From: Ekhidna sp051379705
GTDB lineage: Bacteria; Bacteroidota; Bacteroidia; Cytophagales; Cyclobacteriaceae
Direction of reading: 5' to 3'
Assembly (NCBI RefSeq): GCF_051379705.1
Contig: NZ_CP179868.1
Location: forward strand, 1,488,001-1,552,000
Length of the DNA stretch: 64,000 bases
Below the pieces are notes generated by a model that did not search any database, had not been told where the DNA came from, and saw only the letters and a program-made list of their open reading frames with translations. The translations under genes and the position numbers were made by a program. Positions 16,572 through 26,628 of this stretch are shown piece by piece. Within the stretch, counting starts at the first letter, position 1. Each line of letters begins with the position of its first letter.

Positions 16572-17250
16572 ATTCAATATCCTCGTCCAAATCCATCTTC
16601 TCCAGATCTTCATCTGGTGTATTAACCTCACCAATTAATTCATGGTTGAGATACTTTTCAAAAGCCATGTAATACATAGTGCCAATTGTAATACCGATGA
16701 GAGAGCCAGCCAAGATGTCGATCAAAAAGTGCTGAACCAGATAAATTCTGGATATAGCGGTTAGAGTTGCTCCTATGAATAGTATGGAAGAGTAGTTATT
16801 ATTTTGAAGCATCAAGGCTACAAATGATGCCATCGCAAATACGGCCATTGCATGACCCGATGGAAAGGAATACTGACTCAGAATAGTCACTCCATCAACA
16901 AAATCCAGCACTTCGTATCCCCGAAAATAAATAATCGGTCGCTGAGCTTCAGGAAATAAAATATGTTTGAAAAACAGTGAGACAAGTGCTACGCTGATTC
17001 CTGATAAGCCAAGTATTAGACCGAACCTTCTTTTAAAAAAGATCAGTACAACCGTAATAATTGTAAAAAAGATTGCATCTCCGGTATGTGTCCAATATTT
17101 GAAAAAGAAATTCCAAACCGGATTATGAAGGCCGTTTAGCCATAACACAAATTCACCGTGACTTTTGTACAAAAAATACACTACTGCCAATGTGAACAGG
17201 CTTAAGTAAGGAATAAAAAAAAGACGTGTATTGCGTAATCTATCAATCAT
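16570..17250 (-). CDS. PAP2 family membrane phosphatase
   Basis: The 226-aa protein has about six membrane helices. The three phosphatase motifs are readable: AQRPIIYF in the position of KX6RP, SFPSGHAMAVFA (PSGH), and SRIYLVQHFLIDILAG (SRxxxxxHxxxD, nucleophile and acid-base residues). It probably dephosphorylates a lipid phosphate (phosphatidic acid, undecaprenyl diphosphate or similar) on the periplasmic side. The C-terminus is acidic (EDLEKMDLDEDIE). It starts 6 nt after porU and may be transcribed with porV-porU. Confidence 0.88.
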   Translation of the reverse strand: MIDRLRNTRLFFIPYLSLFTLAVVYFLYKSHGEFVLWLNGLHNPVWNFFFKYWTHTGDAIFFTIITVVLIFFKRRFGLILGLSGISVALVSLFFKHILFPEAQRPIIYFRGYEVLDFVDGVTILSQYSFPSGHAMAVFAMASFVALMLQNNNYSSILFIGATLTAISRIYLVQHFLIDILAGSLIGITIGTMYYMAFEKYLNHELIGEVNTPDEDLEKMDLDEDIE

Positions 17251-17256
17251 GCTGGC

Positions 17257-20200
17257 TTAACGCAAGATATATAGTTTCCCGAATCCATTTTTAAATGCCC
17301 GGTCAGCACTGGTAGACCTTTGTTGCATCGCATTCCCATTGGAATTGATGAATACCTTGTAAAAGTAGACTCCATTGGCCAGCTGATCACCAAACTCATC
17401 TCTTCCATCCCAAGCAAAACTTGTGATGTTGTTCCCGATTCGAATTGGCCCGATTTCATCTTGTGTGATTTCACGCACAACCCTACCCGATACCGTCAAT
17501 ATCTGAATTTTTATCTGATCGGGGATTTCTGTCCCTGTCAGAGTGAAAACGAATCGACATCTGGTAGAGAATGGATTAGGGTATGGATAGAAATGAGTAA
17601 TCGTCGATTCGTTGATTACTTCAAAATTGATTTCGTACGGTTCCGTTCCTGCCTCATTACCAGATTCATCTTCGGCTTGGATACGAATCGCATGTACTCC
17701 ATCATCCAATGGGCCCGGCTGATACTCAATTTGAAAATCCTCGCTTGTGGATGCTGGGGTATAGGTCAGCCGTGGATCTGAGAAACTAATCCGCTGAAAT
17801 TGGCTTTCCTCACCAGGCAATTTCAGCGAAAGGTTTATCCCAGTTGTATCAGTTTTAGAAGCAAATGGATTATCGTCTCGCATCTTCACAATGATATTTG
17901 GGTTGGGAGATACAATATCACCATCGAGAATATGATAACCATCGAAGGTTACATCCAAAACTGGGTTAGTTTCATCAGCTTGAACATTTATAATATCTGT
18001 CTGGGTAATTCGATTATTTAATTGGTAAACTTCATTCTCGTTTGCCAAAACCTCGACAACCAAACTGTTTGATCCGCCCATATTGAATGATGAAAATGCC
18101 GTTTCAAAAACAGTGGTGTCACCCGCAAGCGGCGGAGCAATTTTGAAACTTGATTCGGATACAGTTCCTGAATTGTGATTAATCAAAGTCGTCATTACAC
18201 TCAGGGAATCAGTAAAATCAACTTCGGAAATATTGTAGAAGTAGAAGCTTTTTACAATCTCTTCCCCCTCCAGGAAAGTAGCAACCGACTTGCTTTCCGG
18301 CAGGACTATGCCTTCTGCTGGATATTCATAATTGAGTTGCCAGAAATTTAATTGTGCTGGCGTCTGATCTGTTTCATCATCAAAGGAAAATGATAGTTCG
18401 ATTTGCGGATATAAAACCGGGTCAACAGATGCAATGTCAATTGTTTCTGCTCGGCCTCTGGATTCAAGTGTGGACAGATTGCCGTCCTTGTCAACTCCGA
18501 GCACCTCTATTCCAATGTTATCATTGATCTCTTCGGTGATATTATAGGAGAATGCTTCCCAGCTTTTCGCAGGGCCTATCCGTCTGCTTCTAAGCTCACC
18601 GCTGACAAACTTCCCAACTACATCATCCTGAAAATCGATACTTTGCTCTGTCACCGGGGTAGCTGATCCATTATTTATGATGGTTGTAGCAGCTCCCGGA
18701 GTGTCTCCTTTTCTGCCAAAGAAAATTACCGGCTGGCCGCCAGTTAATGAATTAATGGTACCTGTGCTTACACCCAACGAATTTAAGGTTGATTCTACGC
18801 CAGCATCCCAGTTGGAGTAATCAACATTACCAATATTGAACATGACAATCATGTCACCATCTCTCATATTGTCCACCAATACCTGAAATCTACGCTCTAC
18901 GCCAATCATATCTTCTTCCCTAAATTGATAGATCCGCTGTGGCAATCTCCCGCAAACTTCCCGATTGAAAACATCAATTTCAGTAGTTACAATAGGCCTG
19001 TATGGATCTCCACTTTCTTTATCAAATGCGATCGCATTAAATGTGTTTGTCTCACAATTCGGATCAATGGTATTAGATGTTACAAAGAAGTCTAGCCCTC
19101 CAATAATGGCTTCCATATCTTCATAGCTAAATGTTGGATTATCTATTCCGAAAGTGAAAATATCAATGGGTGTGGAGTTTTCAATGAATTCCCATTCATT
19201 GGTTAGCTGATTGTATTGCACGCCGGAGACAACTTCATTTTCTACCTGTTCGGGATCGTATTGACCCCATCCATCTTCAACATTATTTATTAAAGTGAAT
19301 GTACTTTGAACCCATTCATTGGTCTCGTCCGGCTCAGCATTCGCATACCGTGTACGCCAATATATGGTTGAAGAATCTGGTAGGGAAAAAGCCGCAAAAT
19401 CAAACGATTGATTTCCGACTACTTCTGCCGGAACGGTAAATTGCCTATTGTTTGGTCCAGCAAAATCAGGCTGAGTATCGAGCTCCAGCTGATAACTCCG
19501 CTCATCTTCCAACAGGTTGCTTGACTGCCACACAAATTCCACCTGATCATTGGCAAGCGTTGCATTGTCCAAAGGGTACAGGTTTATCGTATTTCCGCTA
19601 AAAATCGATACTTCTAATATTCCTGAATTATTGGTTTTGTCCAACTCATCCACCGTATTAGTCGGATCAAGAATAACATTGAAAAGGTTTAATCCATCGT
19701 TGTTTTGAACAGGATCGTTTGGAATATAAAACGCCAATGTGTCCTGTCTTAAAGGTCTACTAAATTCTTTTGTATAGGTCTGCTGTGCGCCATCAGGATA
19801 CGTTCGATTGATTTGAACAATTAATGAATCTTGTATTGTTCTTCCAAAATTCTTGACGATTACGTCTATCCTAAATGAATCCTGGCTTGCCAAAATTTCC
19901 TGAGCATTGATAGCCGAAGCACTTAGTGAATTGTTATCGATCTGATAGTCCGGACTATCCGCTCCAAAAACCCGATATGCCGGATCTCCCTGCAAAGTCA
20001 TTTGCTGTACTTGAGTGAGATTCAAATCACTTGTTCCATACGAATCAATATATCTTTCGGATACCTCAAGCATGACATTTCCAATGGTCTCGCCAATGAA
20101 AACATCGTCACCAAAACCTAATTCATAAAACAGATCGCTCCATCGTCTGAGCGTAGTGGAAATTGCCACGTCCGAGTGAGCAATAAAGCCCACTGCGCCT

Positions 20201-22227
20201 AAATCGGGCGTGGATAACCAATCTTCACCAAAGGTGAAGTTGGTCCCAAAAATTTCTCCTGCCTTGCATCCATTCACCAGAAATACCGGATATTTTCCTT
20301 TGTTAGCAAACCCGAATGATGGATCACTCACTCTGCCTATTTCAATATCAGTGACCGTTCCGCTTGAATGTCCAAAAAAGGTGATGTATCCAACTCCTTG
20401 ATTGACCCGATCGGTAACATCCACAAACTCCACCGCTTCACCTGTTTCTTTTCCCGTGTTGAATGCACGGCCTCCGATAAAATCGGTTTCTAAGACTTCA
20501 GTAAAATCTTGAACAATCTGGATAAAATTTGAAATCTCACTTTGATTAATACCACCACTCAATTGCAAAAAATCTTTTCGAAATAGATCATCATAGGGCA
20601 ATGCTTCCATTTCGATGACTTTATTGAGATAGGCAGTTACGTCATCAGTATCAAATGCGTTGAGTCTTCCGATAGCAATCCCAGGTACCTCCGAGTCTGA
20701 ATCAATGCCTAATGTGTAAGGTAAATCGCTTCCGGGCACACCATATGTAGGGACATTAACATCAGACTGTGCTCCTCTGTAATAGTTGAAATTAGTTGTA
20801 AATCCCTTTCCAATAATGAAGACATTCTCAACGGGATTTTGATTGTTGGCATCAATGATAAAATTCCTAATTGCCATCGGGGAGGGGTCTCCATAATTAT
20901 ACAGATTATAGAGGTCGTCAATATTCGCAATTTGAACCGCATAACCACCGCCAGAAACTGACTCTCTATGGTTCTTATAATCTCTCACAGGATCACCAGA
21001 ACTTCTTAAATCAGCATGCGATACAATAAGGTAATCTTTATTACTTAGGTTATAATTTGGCAGGTCAACTGCTTCAATTGACCCAGCAGTTAATGGGTTG
21101 GTCACTGCTAAAATTTTGTGTCCATCTGATACATCAGGGATCACCGCTTCTACCCTGCTGCTAAAATTTGTCGTGGAGATTCTGATGGCATTAAATGGGT
21201 CGGTGATATCAAAAATCCGAGTCCCTGAAGCATTGGTAGTAGGAATTTGCAACCAAGCTTTAGCATCGCTTGGATTGTCAACAGTGAAAATCTTGTTTTC
21301 ACTCACACCCAGTTGAATGGTTTGTGGATATTGAATTCTCACATAGGCTACTGAAATTCTTTCAGAGGTTTCTGAAAAACCTTCGGCGGTTATTCTCACG
21401 ACAAATTCGCCTGCTGCACCTACCTGGGTATCATTAAACGTACCGGAGAATGACTCATATCCCCAACCTCCAAACTCAACATTCCCCAACAAACCAAGAG
21501 AGCTTGTATTTTGACCTATCTCTATGGCAGCATTATGACTCAGACTATTTCCTCCAATAATTACGGTTTCCAAAACCGGGTTTGCTGCCGAAGTTTCAAA
21601 GCCTTCGAGTGTAAAGTCAAAGTCTCTAAAAGCATTTTTCCCTTGAAAACTCCCGGTCCATCCCTCACCTTCATCATACTTACTAAGGCTAAAAGCCGAT
21701 TGGGTTCCAAATCTCCGCCCCGGTGAATAGTCTGAAGTAAAAAGCTGGATAGTATCTTTCAGGTGATAGGCTTCAGGTGTAAGTCCGCTGGCGTTTCTGT
21801 CTGAAGAAAATGCCATGCGCTTTCCGTTTTCACTTCCCAACTTATACGTCAAGAAATAAGTGGCTGTATCCGAAAACAGGTTATAAAAAGTATGTGGTTG
21901 ATCTCCATCATCATATAAAGCCGCATCACTCTCGCCATCATTTCTGATTCCATAAAACTCAAAATAGTTGAGGGTTCCATCTCCGTTAGCATTTACATTG
22001 ATAGCCACCTCCTGTCCTCTTCTGAAAAGCTGAACTCTAGTGGCGGGCACACTTCCTATTGGGAAACCTATAGCTGAAAGTTCATCTTGGGTAACTCGGT
22101 AAAAGCCATCTTCCGCTATCTTAATCTTATAATAGGTTTGCGTAAAATCAATCCACTCATTTCCAACTTGACCAAATGTAGAAGTTGCAATGACCATCAA
22201 GAGTCCTATGATCTTATTCCTCCACAT
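17257..22227 (-). CDS. porU: Type IX secretion system sortase PorU (C25 gingipain-like)
   Basis: 1656 aa from the ATG at 22227 (MWRNKIIGLLMVIATSTFGQ, signal peptide); the TTG three codons upstream is not needed. A large N-terminal region precedes the C25 peptidase domain with catalytic His about 620 (GYITFFGHSSGT) and Cys about 654 (FLVNGCKAGEIFG). Ig-like and CARDB-like repeats follow, then a C-terminal FlgD-like domain (YPYPNPFSTRCRFVFTL, ITSFAWDGRDEFGDQLANGVYFYKV). PorU cleaves the C-terminal sorting domain of T9SS cargo and attaches A-LPS at the cell surface. It overlaps the end of porV by 14 nt, the usual Bacteroidota arrangement, so T9SS cargo proteins should be encoded elsewhere in the genome. 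Confidence 0.93.
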   Translation of the reverse strand: MWRNKIIGLLMVIATSTFGQVGNEWIDFTQTYYKIKIAEDGFYRVTQDELSAIGFPIGSVPATRVQLFRRGQEVAINVNANGDGTLNYFEFYGIRNDGESDAALYDDGDQPHTFYNLFSDTATYFLTYKLGSENGKRMAFSSDRNASGLTPEAYHLKDTIQLFTSDYSPGRRFGTQSAFSLSKYDEGEGWTGSFQGKNAFRDFDFTLEGFETSAANPVLETVIIGGNSLSHNAAIEIGQNTSSLGLLGNVEFGGWGYESFSGTFNDTQVGAAGEFVVRITAEGFSETSERISVAYVRIQYPQTIQLGVSENKIFTVDNPSDAKAWLQIPTTNASGTRIFDITDPFNAIRISTTNFSSRVEAVIPDVSDGHKILAVTNPLTAGSIEAVDLPNYNLSNKDYLIVSHADLRSSGDPVRDYKNHRESVSGGGYAVQIANIDDLYNLYNYGDPSPMAIRNFIIDANNQNPVENVFIIGKGFTTNFNYYRGAQSDVNVPTYGVPGSDLPYTLGIDSDSEVPGIAIGRLNAFDTDDVTAYLNKVIEMEALPYDDLFRKDFLQLSGGINQSEISNFIQIVQDFTEVLETDFIGGRAFNTGKETGEAVEFVDVTDRVNQGVGYITFFGHSSGTVTDIEIGRVSDPSFGFANKGKYPVFLVNGCKAGEIFGTNFTFGEDWLSTPDLGAVGFIAHSDVAISTTLRRWSDLFYELGFGDDVFIGETIGNVMLEVSERYIDSYGTSDLNLTQVQQMTLQGDPAYRVFGADSPDYQIDNNSLSASAINAQEILASQDSFRIDVIVKNFGRTIQDSLIVQINRTYPDGAQQTYTKEFSRPLRQDTLAFYIPNDPVQNNDGLNLFNVILDPTNTVDELDKTNNSGILEVSIFSGNTINLYPLDNATLANDQVEFVWQSSNLLEDERSYQLELDTQPDFAGPNNRQFTVPAEVVGNQSFDFAAFSLPDSSTIYWRTRYANAEPDETNEWVQSTFTLINNVEDGWGQYDPEQVENEVVSGVQYNQLTNEWEFIENSTPIDIFTFGIDNPTFSYEDMEAIIGGLDFFVTSNTIDPNCETNTFNAIAFDKESGDPYRPIVTTEIDVFNREVCGRLPQRIYQFREEDMIGVERRFQVLVDNMRDGDMIVMFNIGNVDYSNWDAGVESTLNSLGVSTGTINSLTGGQPVIFFGRKGDTPGAATTIINNGSATPVTEQSIDFQDDVVGKFVSGELRSRRIGPAKSWEAFSYNITEEINDNIGIEVLGVDKDGNLSTLESRGRAETIDIASVDPVLYPQIELSFSFDDETDQTPAQLNFWQLNYEYPAEGIVLPESKSVATFLEGEEIVKSFYFYNISEVDFTDSLSVMTTLINHNSGTVSESSFKIAPPLAGDTTVFETAFSSFNMGGSNSLVVEVLANENEVYQLNNRITQTDIINVQADETNPVLDVTFDGYHILDGDIVSPNPNIIVKMRDDNPFASKTDTTGINLSLKLPGEESQFQRISFSDPRLTYTPASTSEDFQIEYQPGPLDDGVHAIRIQAEDESGNEAGTEPYEINFEVINESTITHFYPYPNPFSTRCRFVFTLTGTEIPDQIKIQILTVSGRVVREITQDEIGPIRIGNNITSFAWDGRDEFGDQLANGVYFYKVFINSNGNAMQQRSTSADRAFKNGFGKLYILR

Positions 22228-23308
22228 TGAAATCAACTTTTATTGAAAAAACATGAGAAAATAGTCCAGGTGCCAGATCACCAATATCGGTCAAGGCATA
22301 GTCAACGGTAAGTTCTTTAATATTTACACCTACTCCGAAATTAGGCTGAAAGGTCCAGGACTTACTTCCATCAAAATCCTTGATTTGTTGAATCTGATTT
22401 ATTCCTAATCTAAGAAAAGCCAGCTTTTTGTAATCAAACTCTACTCCGGCTTTTGGATCGATTGAAATCAAACTAGATTTTATCAGTGTATTCCGCTTTC
22501 CATCGAATGTCATATCAAGATCGACAGATGTGAGTACTCCAAACTTTTCGGTTATTGTAAATTCTCTTGAGCCTCCAAGGATCAACCTTGGCAGTGTAAC
22601 CTCCACAGAATTTACGGGCACGTCGTTGCCGGTAAGTGCGTAGACTTCTTCAACTTCATCAGTATTGTGCGACCATGCATTGAATGTACCAAGCATATCA
22701 CGCGCTACAAGACCAAGTTTCCAATCATTGATTTCTTTCTGAGCTCCAAAATCAAATCCAAATCCCCATGCCTTAGAAAAGCTACCCACTGTTCGATGAA
22801 TTATCTTCAAATTACCTCCAGCATCAACTCCACCAAGAAAAGGAAGCTTACGTGCATAAGAAACTAAAAATCCATAGTCTGCAGATGAAAAGAACTGAAT
22901 GTTGTCATAATTGATCGAACCATTCACATCTACCAGAAATCGCGTATCAGGAATGTCGTCTACAGCAAATCGAATTACGGAGATCGCAATTTTGCTTTCC
23001 TCATCTACTGATGTGGCAAAAGCTGCGTAATCATAATTGGCTAGTCCGCCAAAGTAAGATGAGTGCATTAACGCAAGCTGGTGGTCTGATCCAAGGCTGT
23101 TCAAACCTGCCGGATTCCAATATCCTGCCGTAACGTCATCGATGAATGATACAGCCGTAAACCCCATCCCAAAAGATCGAGCACTTACCCCAATATTCAT
23201 AAACTCGTTGCTGTACTTCGGAGTGTTATCTCTTGAACTAGATTCGTCCTGAGCCAACAATCCAATACTCGCACCAAATATTAAAACCCCAACTACTAAA
23301 TACTTCAT
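22214..23308 (-). CDS. porV: Type IX secretion outer-membrane shuttle protein PorV (LptO)
   Basis: 364 aa from the ATG at 23308 (MKYLVVGVLIFGASIGLLAQ, signal peptide); the longer frame to 23362 adds unlikely residues. The family signature follows the signal: FMNIGVSARSFGMGFTAVSFIDDVTAGYWNPAGL, the FadL-like PorV/PorQ N-terminus, then barrel strands to SIKVDFNVEE. PorV takes cargo from the translocon SprA/Sov to the PorU sortase. The gene lies directly upstream of porU and is probably the first gene of the unit; the 319-bp gap before it is shared with a divergent PadR gene. Confidence 0.93.
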   Translation of the reverse strand: MKYLVVGVLIFGASIGLLAQDESSSRDNTPKYSNEFMNIGVSARSFGMGFTAVSFIDDVTAGYWNPAGLNSLGSDHQLALMHSSYFGGLANYDYAAFATSVDEESKIAISVIRFAVDDIPDTRFLVDVNGSINYDNIQFFSSADYGFLVSYARKLPFLGGVDAGGNLKIIHRTVGSFSKAWGFGFDFGAQKEINDWKLGLVARDMLGTFNAWSHNTDEVEEVYALTGNDVPVNSVEVTLPRLILGGSREFTITEKFGVLTSVDLDMTFDGKRNTLIKSSLISIDPKAGVEFDYKKLAFLRLGINQIQQIKDFDGSKSWTFQPNFGVGVNIKELTVDYALTDIGDLAPGLFSHVFSIKVDFNVEE

Positions 23309-23478
23309 AAAGATTAATCGAAAGCAATTTAGCGATAGCCACGGGATTGAAATAACGAACATCGTTGAATAATGCCTTATTCACGACAAAGTGTATAAAG
23401 TTGCCATTTTCATAACTTATTAAAGATAAAATATAATTATCAGAAGAATATTTAACGTATAGTATATTTTTTCCTAAA

Positions 23479-23499
23479 GTACTTGGCCATGCCAAGTAC
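23479..23499. promoter_or_regulatory. Perfect 9-bp inverted repeat between porV and a PadR gene
   Basis: Arms GTACTTGGC and GCCAAGTAC with a 3-nt spacer (CAT) lie in the 319-bp divergent gap, 170 bp before the porV start and 128 bp before the PadR start. Length and perfection suit an operator for a dimeric regulator; a transcript hairpin is the alternative. Otherwise the gap is AT-rich with no gene I can support. Confidence 0.45.
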
Positions 23500-23627
23500 C
23501 TTTACGTATATAGCACCGAAACCTATCCATGCTTAATGAAAAGTTTGACCCGAAATGAGAGCTAAAATGAAAATGAGTATTTACAAATGCGCGTTACATA
23601 TGGCCTTCAGAAAACATAGAAAGACAT

Positions 23628-23975
23628 ATGAATATTGAAAACACACAGGTTCAGATGAGAAAGGGGATTTTGGAGTTTTGTATTTTACATATAATCTCCA
23701 GAGGAGAAGTCTATGCTTCCGATATGTTGGAAGAACTGACCTCCGCGAAAATCATGGTTGTAGAAGGAACACTTTATCCACTTTTGACAAGACTGAGAAA
23801 AGCCGGTCTTGTAGACTATAAGTGGGTAGAATCAAACTCCGGACCTCCACGCAAATACTATACGCTTACTAAGGAAGGTGAAAATTTCCTTGGTGGGTTG
23901 GACCAGACATGGACCGAATTAGTAAGCTCAACCAAAAAAATCATCGCGAAAAAAAACACGAAGAAGAAAGCATGA
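23628..23975 (+). CDS. PadR family transcriptional regulator (upstream of PspC gene)
   Basis: The 115-aa winged-helix protein opens with QMRKGILEFCILHIISRGEVYASDMLEEL, followed by VVEGTLYPLLTRLRKAGLVDYKW and the wing SGPPRKYYTLTKEG, all typical of PadR. The Lys-rich C-terminus (KKIIAKKNTKKKA) is unusual and could contact DNA. The PspC-GIN gene follows 49 nt later, and this PadR-PspC order is widespread in Bacteroidota, so this regulator probably responds to envelope stress and controls the PspC gene. It differs from the two PadR proteins linked to FtsX permeases. Confidence 0.9.
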   Translation: MNIENTQVQMRKGILEFCILHIISRGEVYASDMLEELTSAKIMVVEGTLYPLLTRLRKAGLVDYKWVESNSGPPRKYYTLTKEGENFLGGLDQTWTELVSSTKKIIAKKNTKKKA

Positions 23976-24024
23976 AATAGCCTAACGGCCAATTGAATGT
24001 GACCTCAACAAAAAGACACAACAC

Positions 24025-26475
24025 ATGAAAAAGAATATAAGTATCAACATTGGCGGTATCATATTCCACATCGAAGAAGATGGGTATGACAAACTGAAGA
24101 GTTACCTCGATTCAGTCAATAAATACTTTTCCTCTTTTGAAGATAGCAAAGAAATCATCGCTGATATCGAAGGGCGAATTGCTGAAATATTCCTTTCCAA
24201 ACTGGATGAAGGCAAGCAAATCATTAATCAAGAAGATGTCAATGATTTGATCGCCACGATGGGTACAACCAAGGATTTCGAAGCAACCATCGAAAGCGAA
24301 CCTGAGGAGAAAAGTGAGGAAAAAGCTAAAGAAACTTCTGAGGAGACAACAGCCGATGAGAAGCAGGAAGAACCAAAAAGCACTTACGAAAAATCAAAAC
24401 GATTATATAGAGACTCTAAACGCAAAGTCATTGGTGGAGTAGCTTCAGGTATTGCCAACTATTTTGGTATGGATCCGATCTGGATTCGACTACTGATGCT
24501 GGCCTTCCTCTTCAACATATTCTTTTGGGGATTGAGTGGCTTCATCTTTTTAGCATACATCATTCTCTGGATTGCGGTGCCTGCCAGCGACCAATTGGAT
24601 GACGATAAAGCAATAAAAAAATTATTCCGCAGCACAGACGATCGTGTGTTGGGAGGTGTATCCGGAGGTATTGCATCCTATTTTGGCACAGATCCGGTTG
24701 TGATAAGAGTTTTGTTTGTAATATCCATATTCCTGGGTGGAGCAGGCCTACTAGTGTATTTGATACTCTGGATTATAACACCTGAAGCTAGATCCCTGAC
24801 GGAGAAAATGCAAATGCAGGGAGAGCCTGTAACCATCAGCAACATTGAGGAGAATTTGAAGAAAAATCTCAATATGAAAGAGGGAGAAGAAAACGTATTC
24901 GTAAAAATCCTTCTTTTCCCATTCAGACTGATTGCCATGATCTTTAAAGCACTTGGGGAGGTGTTGGGACCACTACTGAAGGTTGGAGTGGAAGTACTGA
25001 GAATAGCTGTTGGTGTATTCCTGGTGTTTTTAGGCTTTGTCCTGATGATCTCGTTTACCATCTCTCTGGCGGTTTTACTAGGCGTTGGTGGTGCGATGGA
25101 TTCATGGGTGCAATTCGGGGATTTTCCTGCAGAAGAAATATTCGGCTCTTTGAGTACGATTGCGGTAATCTCTTCATATATGGTTTCGATGATTCCTTCA
25201 CTGGCTATCCTCATGCTCGGGCTGGTTATCATCCTAAAGAAAAAAGTGACCAGTGCATTTGTAGCATGGAGCATGTTTGGACTATGGCTGCTGGGCATGA
25301 TCGGGCTTGCCGTATCTGTTCCAACAATTATCAGAGATTACAGCACCGAGGGAACTTACAAGGAAGAACAAACTTTCGAGGTGTATGAAGGAGTTGCCCA
25401 ATTGAAGCTCAATGAATTGGACTGGGATCGATACAATAGTGTCGATCTTAAAATCCGAGGGCACGAGGATTCATCTGCTTATTTATTGGAAATGGATTTT
25501 GATTCACGTGGCTATTCTAGAAATAATGCACGTGACAATGGAGAAGCCGTTGACTATGTAGTGACGCAGGAGGGCAACACGCTATTGTTCGACTCTGAAA
25601 TCACGTTTGGTGATGCTCCATTCCGCTTTCAAGATGTGTCCGCAACATTTTATATTCCTTATGGCAAGGTCTTCACCATGGACTATGACTTGAGGAAGAT
25701 CTTAAGAAATACACTTTGGATTCATGACTATAACTCAAGCGACCTGGGTGATAATGAATGGGTTTTTGAAAGAAATGGTCTTCGCTGCCTGACATGTGAA
25801 GATTCGGATAGAAAATACGACAATAGAAAGAGATCTTCGGGTTCGGATTCGCAGGAATATCAATTCCGTGATTTCGATGAGGTGGAGTTGATCTCCCTCT
25901 TTGATTTCGAAATTATTCAGGATGAAGATTTCTCAGTAAGACTTGAGGGCGATGAGGATGATCTTGATGATGTATACCTCTCACAGAGTGGCGATGAGCT
26001 CGAGATCAGGTATGGAAAGAATAAGGACTGGTGGAAAAAACGAAATCGACGAGATAAAATAAAGGTATTTATACGCATGCCTGAGCTTGAGTACTTCAAA
26101 GCCACAGGTGCTTGCGATGGTGAAATTCGTGACTTTGAAAACGCTGACCTTTCAATAGAAATTGCAGGAGCATCTAAAGTTTGGGCTAACATCACAGCCA
26201 AATATTTGCAGGCTGATTTGGCAGGTGCATCTGAGTTAATTCTGATAGGAAGTGGAGAAGACCTGGAAGTTGACCTTGTAGGAGCTTCAGAACTTGATGC
26301 ATTCAACTTCGAAGCAGAGGATGCTGACATTAATGCTGTAGGAGCTTCTTCCGCAAAAGTCTATGCAAGAAACGAATTGCAAGCATCGGCTACCGGCGCA
26401 AGCAAGATTCGATATCGAGGAAGTGCACGAGTATCCTCAAATAGTGCTGGACTTAGTTCAGTCAAAAAAGATTAA
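24025..26475 (+). CDS. PspC-domain membrane protein with C-terminal GIN (DUF2807) head
   Basis: 816 aa. Residues 1-90 form an N-terminal segment (IGGIIFHIEEDGYDKLKSYLDSV) often seen before PspC in this phylum. After an acidic linker come two tandem PspC domains at about 128-192 and 195-255 (KVIGGVASGIANYFGMDPIWIRL; RVLGGVSGGIASYFGTDPVVIRV), then further helices to about 440. The periplasmic part ends in a right-handed beta GIN/DUF2807 region (about 615-816) with repeated GAS-type turns (AGASKVWANI, AGASELILIG, VGASELDAF). PspC proteins belong to the phage-shock type membrane stress response; in Bacteroidota the exact job is unknown. A terminator follows. Confidence 0.9.
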   Translation: MKKNISINIGGIIFHIEEDGYDKLKSYLDSVNKYFSSFEDSKEIIADIEGRIAEIFLSKLDEGKQIINQEDVNDLIATMGTTKDFEATIESEPEEKSEEKAKETSEETTADEKQEEPKSTYEKSKRLYRDSKRKVIGGVASGIANYFGMDPIWIRLLMLAFLFNIFFWGLSGFIFLAYIILWIAVPASDQLDDDKAIKKLFRSTDDRVLGGVSGGIASYFGTDPVVIRVLFVISIFLGGAGLLVYLILWIITPEARSLTEKMQMQGEPVTISNIEENLKKNLNMKEGEENVFVKILLFPFRLIAMIFKALGEVLGPLLKVGVEVLRIAVGVFLVFLGFVLMISFTISLAVLLGVGGAMDSWVQFGDFPAEEIFGSLSTIAVISSYMVSMIPSLAILMLGLVIILKKKVTSAFVAWSMFGLWLLGMIGLAVSVPTIIRDYSTEGTYKEEQTFEVYEGVAQLKLNELDWDRYNSVDLKIRGHEDSSAYLLEMDFDSRGYSRNNARDNGEAVDYVVTQEGNTLLFDSEITFGDAPFRFQDVSATFYIPYGKVFTMDYDLRKILRNTLWIHDYNSSDLGDNEWVFERNGLRCLTCEDSDRKYDNRKRSSGSDSQEYQFRDFDEVELISLFDFEIIQDEDFSVRLEGDEDDLDDVYLSQSGDELEIRYGKNKDWWKKRNRRDKIKVFIRMPELEYFKATGACDGEIRDFENADLSIEIAGASKVWANITAKYLQADLAGASELILIGSGEDLEVDLVGASELDAFNFEAEDADINAVGASSAKVYARNELQASATGASKIRYRGSARVSSNSAGLSSVKKD

Positions 26476-26530
26476 AGACATCTAACTGGTCCAGAGTCAA
26501 CCTATGACTCAGTCATTTAGGTTTTGGTAT

Positions 26531-26563
26531 CCCCAACTTTTGGTCGAGTTGGGGGTTTTTTTT
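26531..26563 (+). terminator. Rho-independent terminator after the PspC gene
   Basis: Arms CCCCAACT and AGTTGGGG (8 bp) with an 8-nt loop are followed by a G and eight T residues. This is the clearest intrinsic terminator in the left half of the window. Confidence 0.85.
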
Positions 26564-26628
26564 GCTTTGAATTAAGGGTTTGAGCAGTTTATATCCTTAT
26601 CTTAATCCACTAAGTATAGTTGTAAAGT

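Noticed and set aside
24678..25298. 206-residue minus-strand frame inside the PspC gene
   Set aside because: Thr/Ser/Pro-rich shadow of the hydrophobic PspC coding sequence; no motif.
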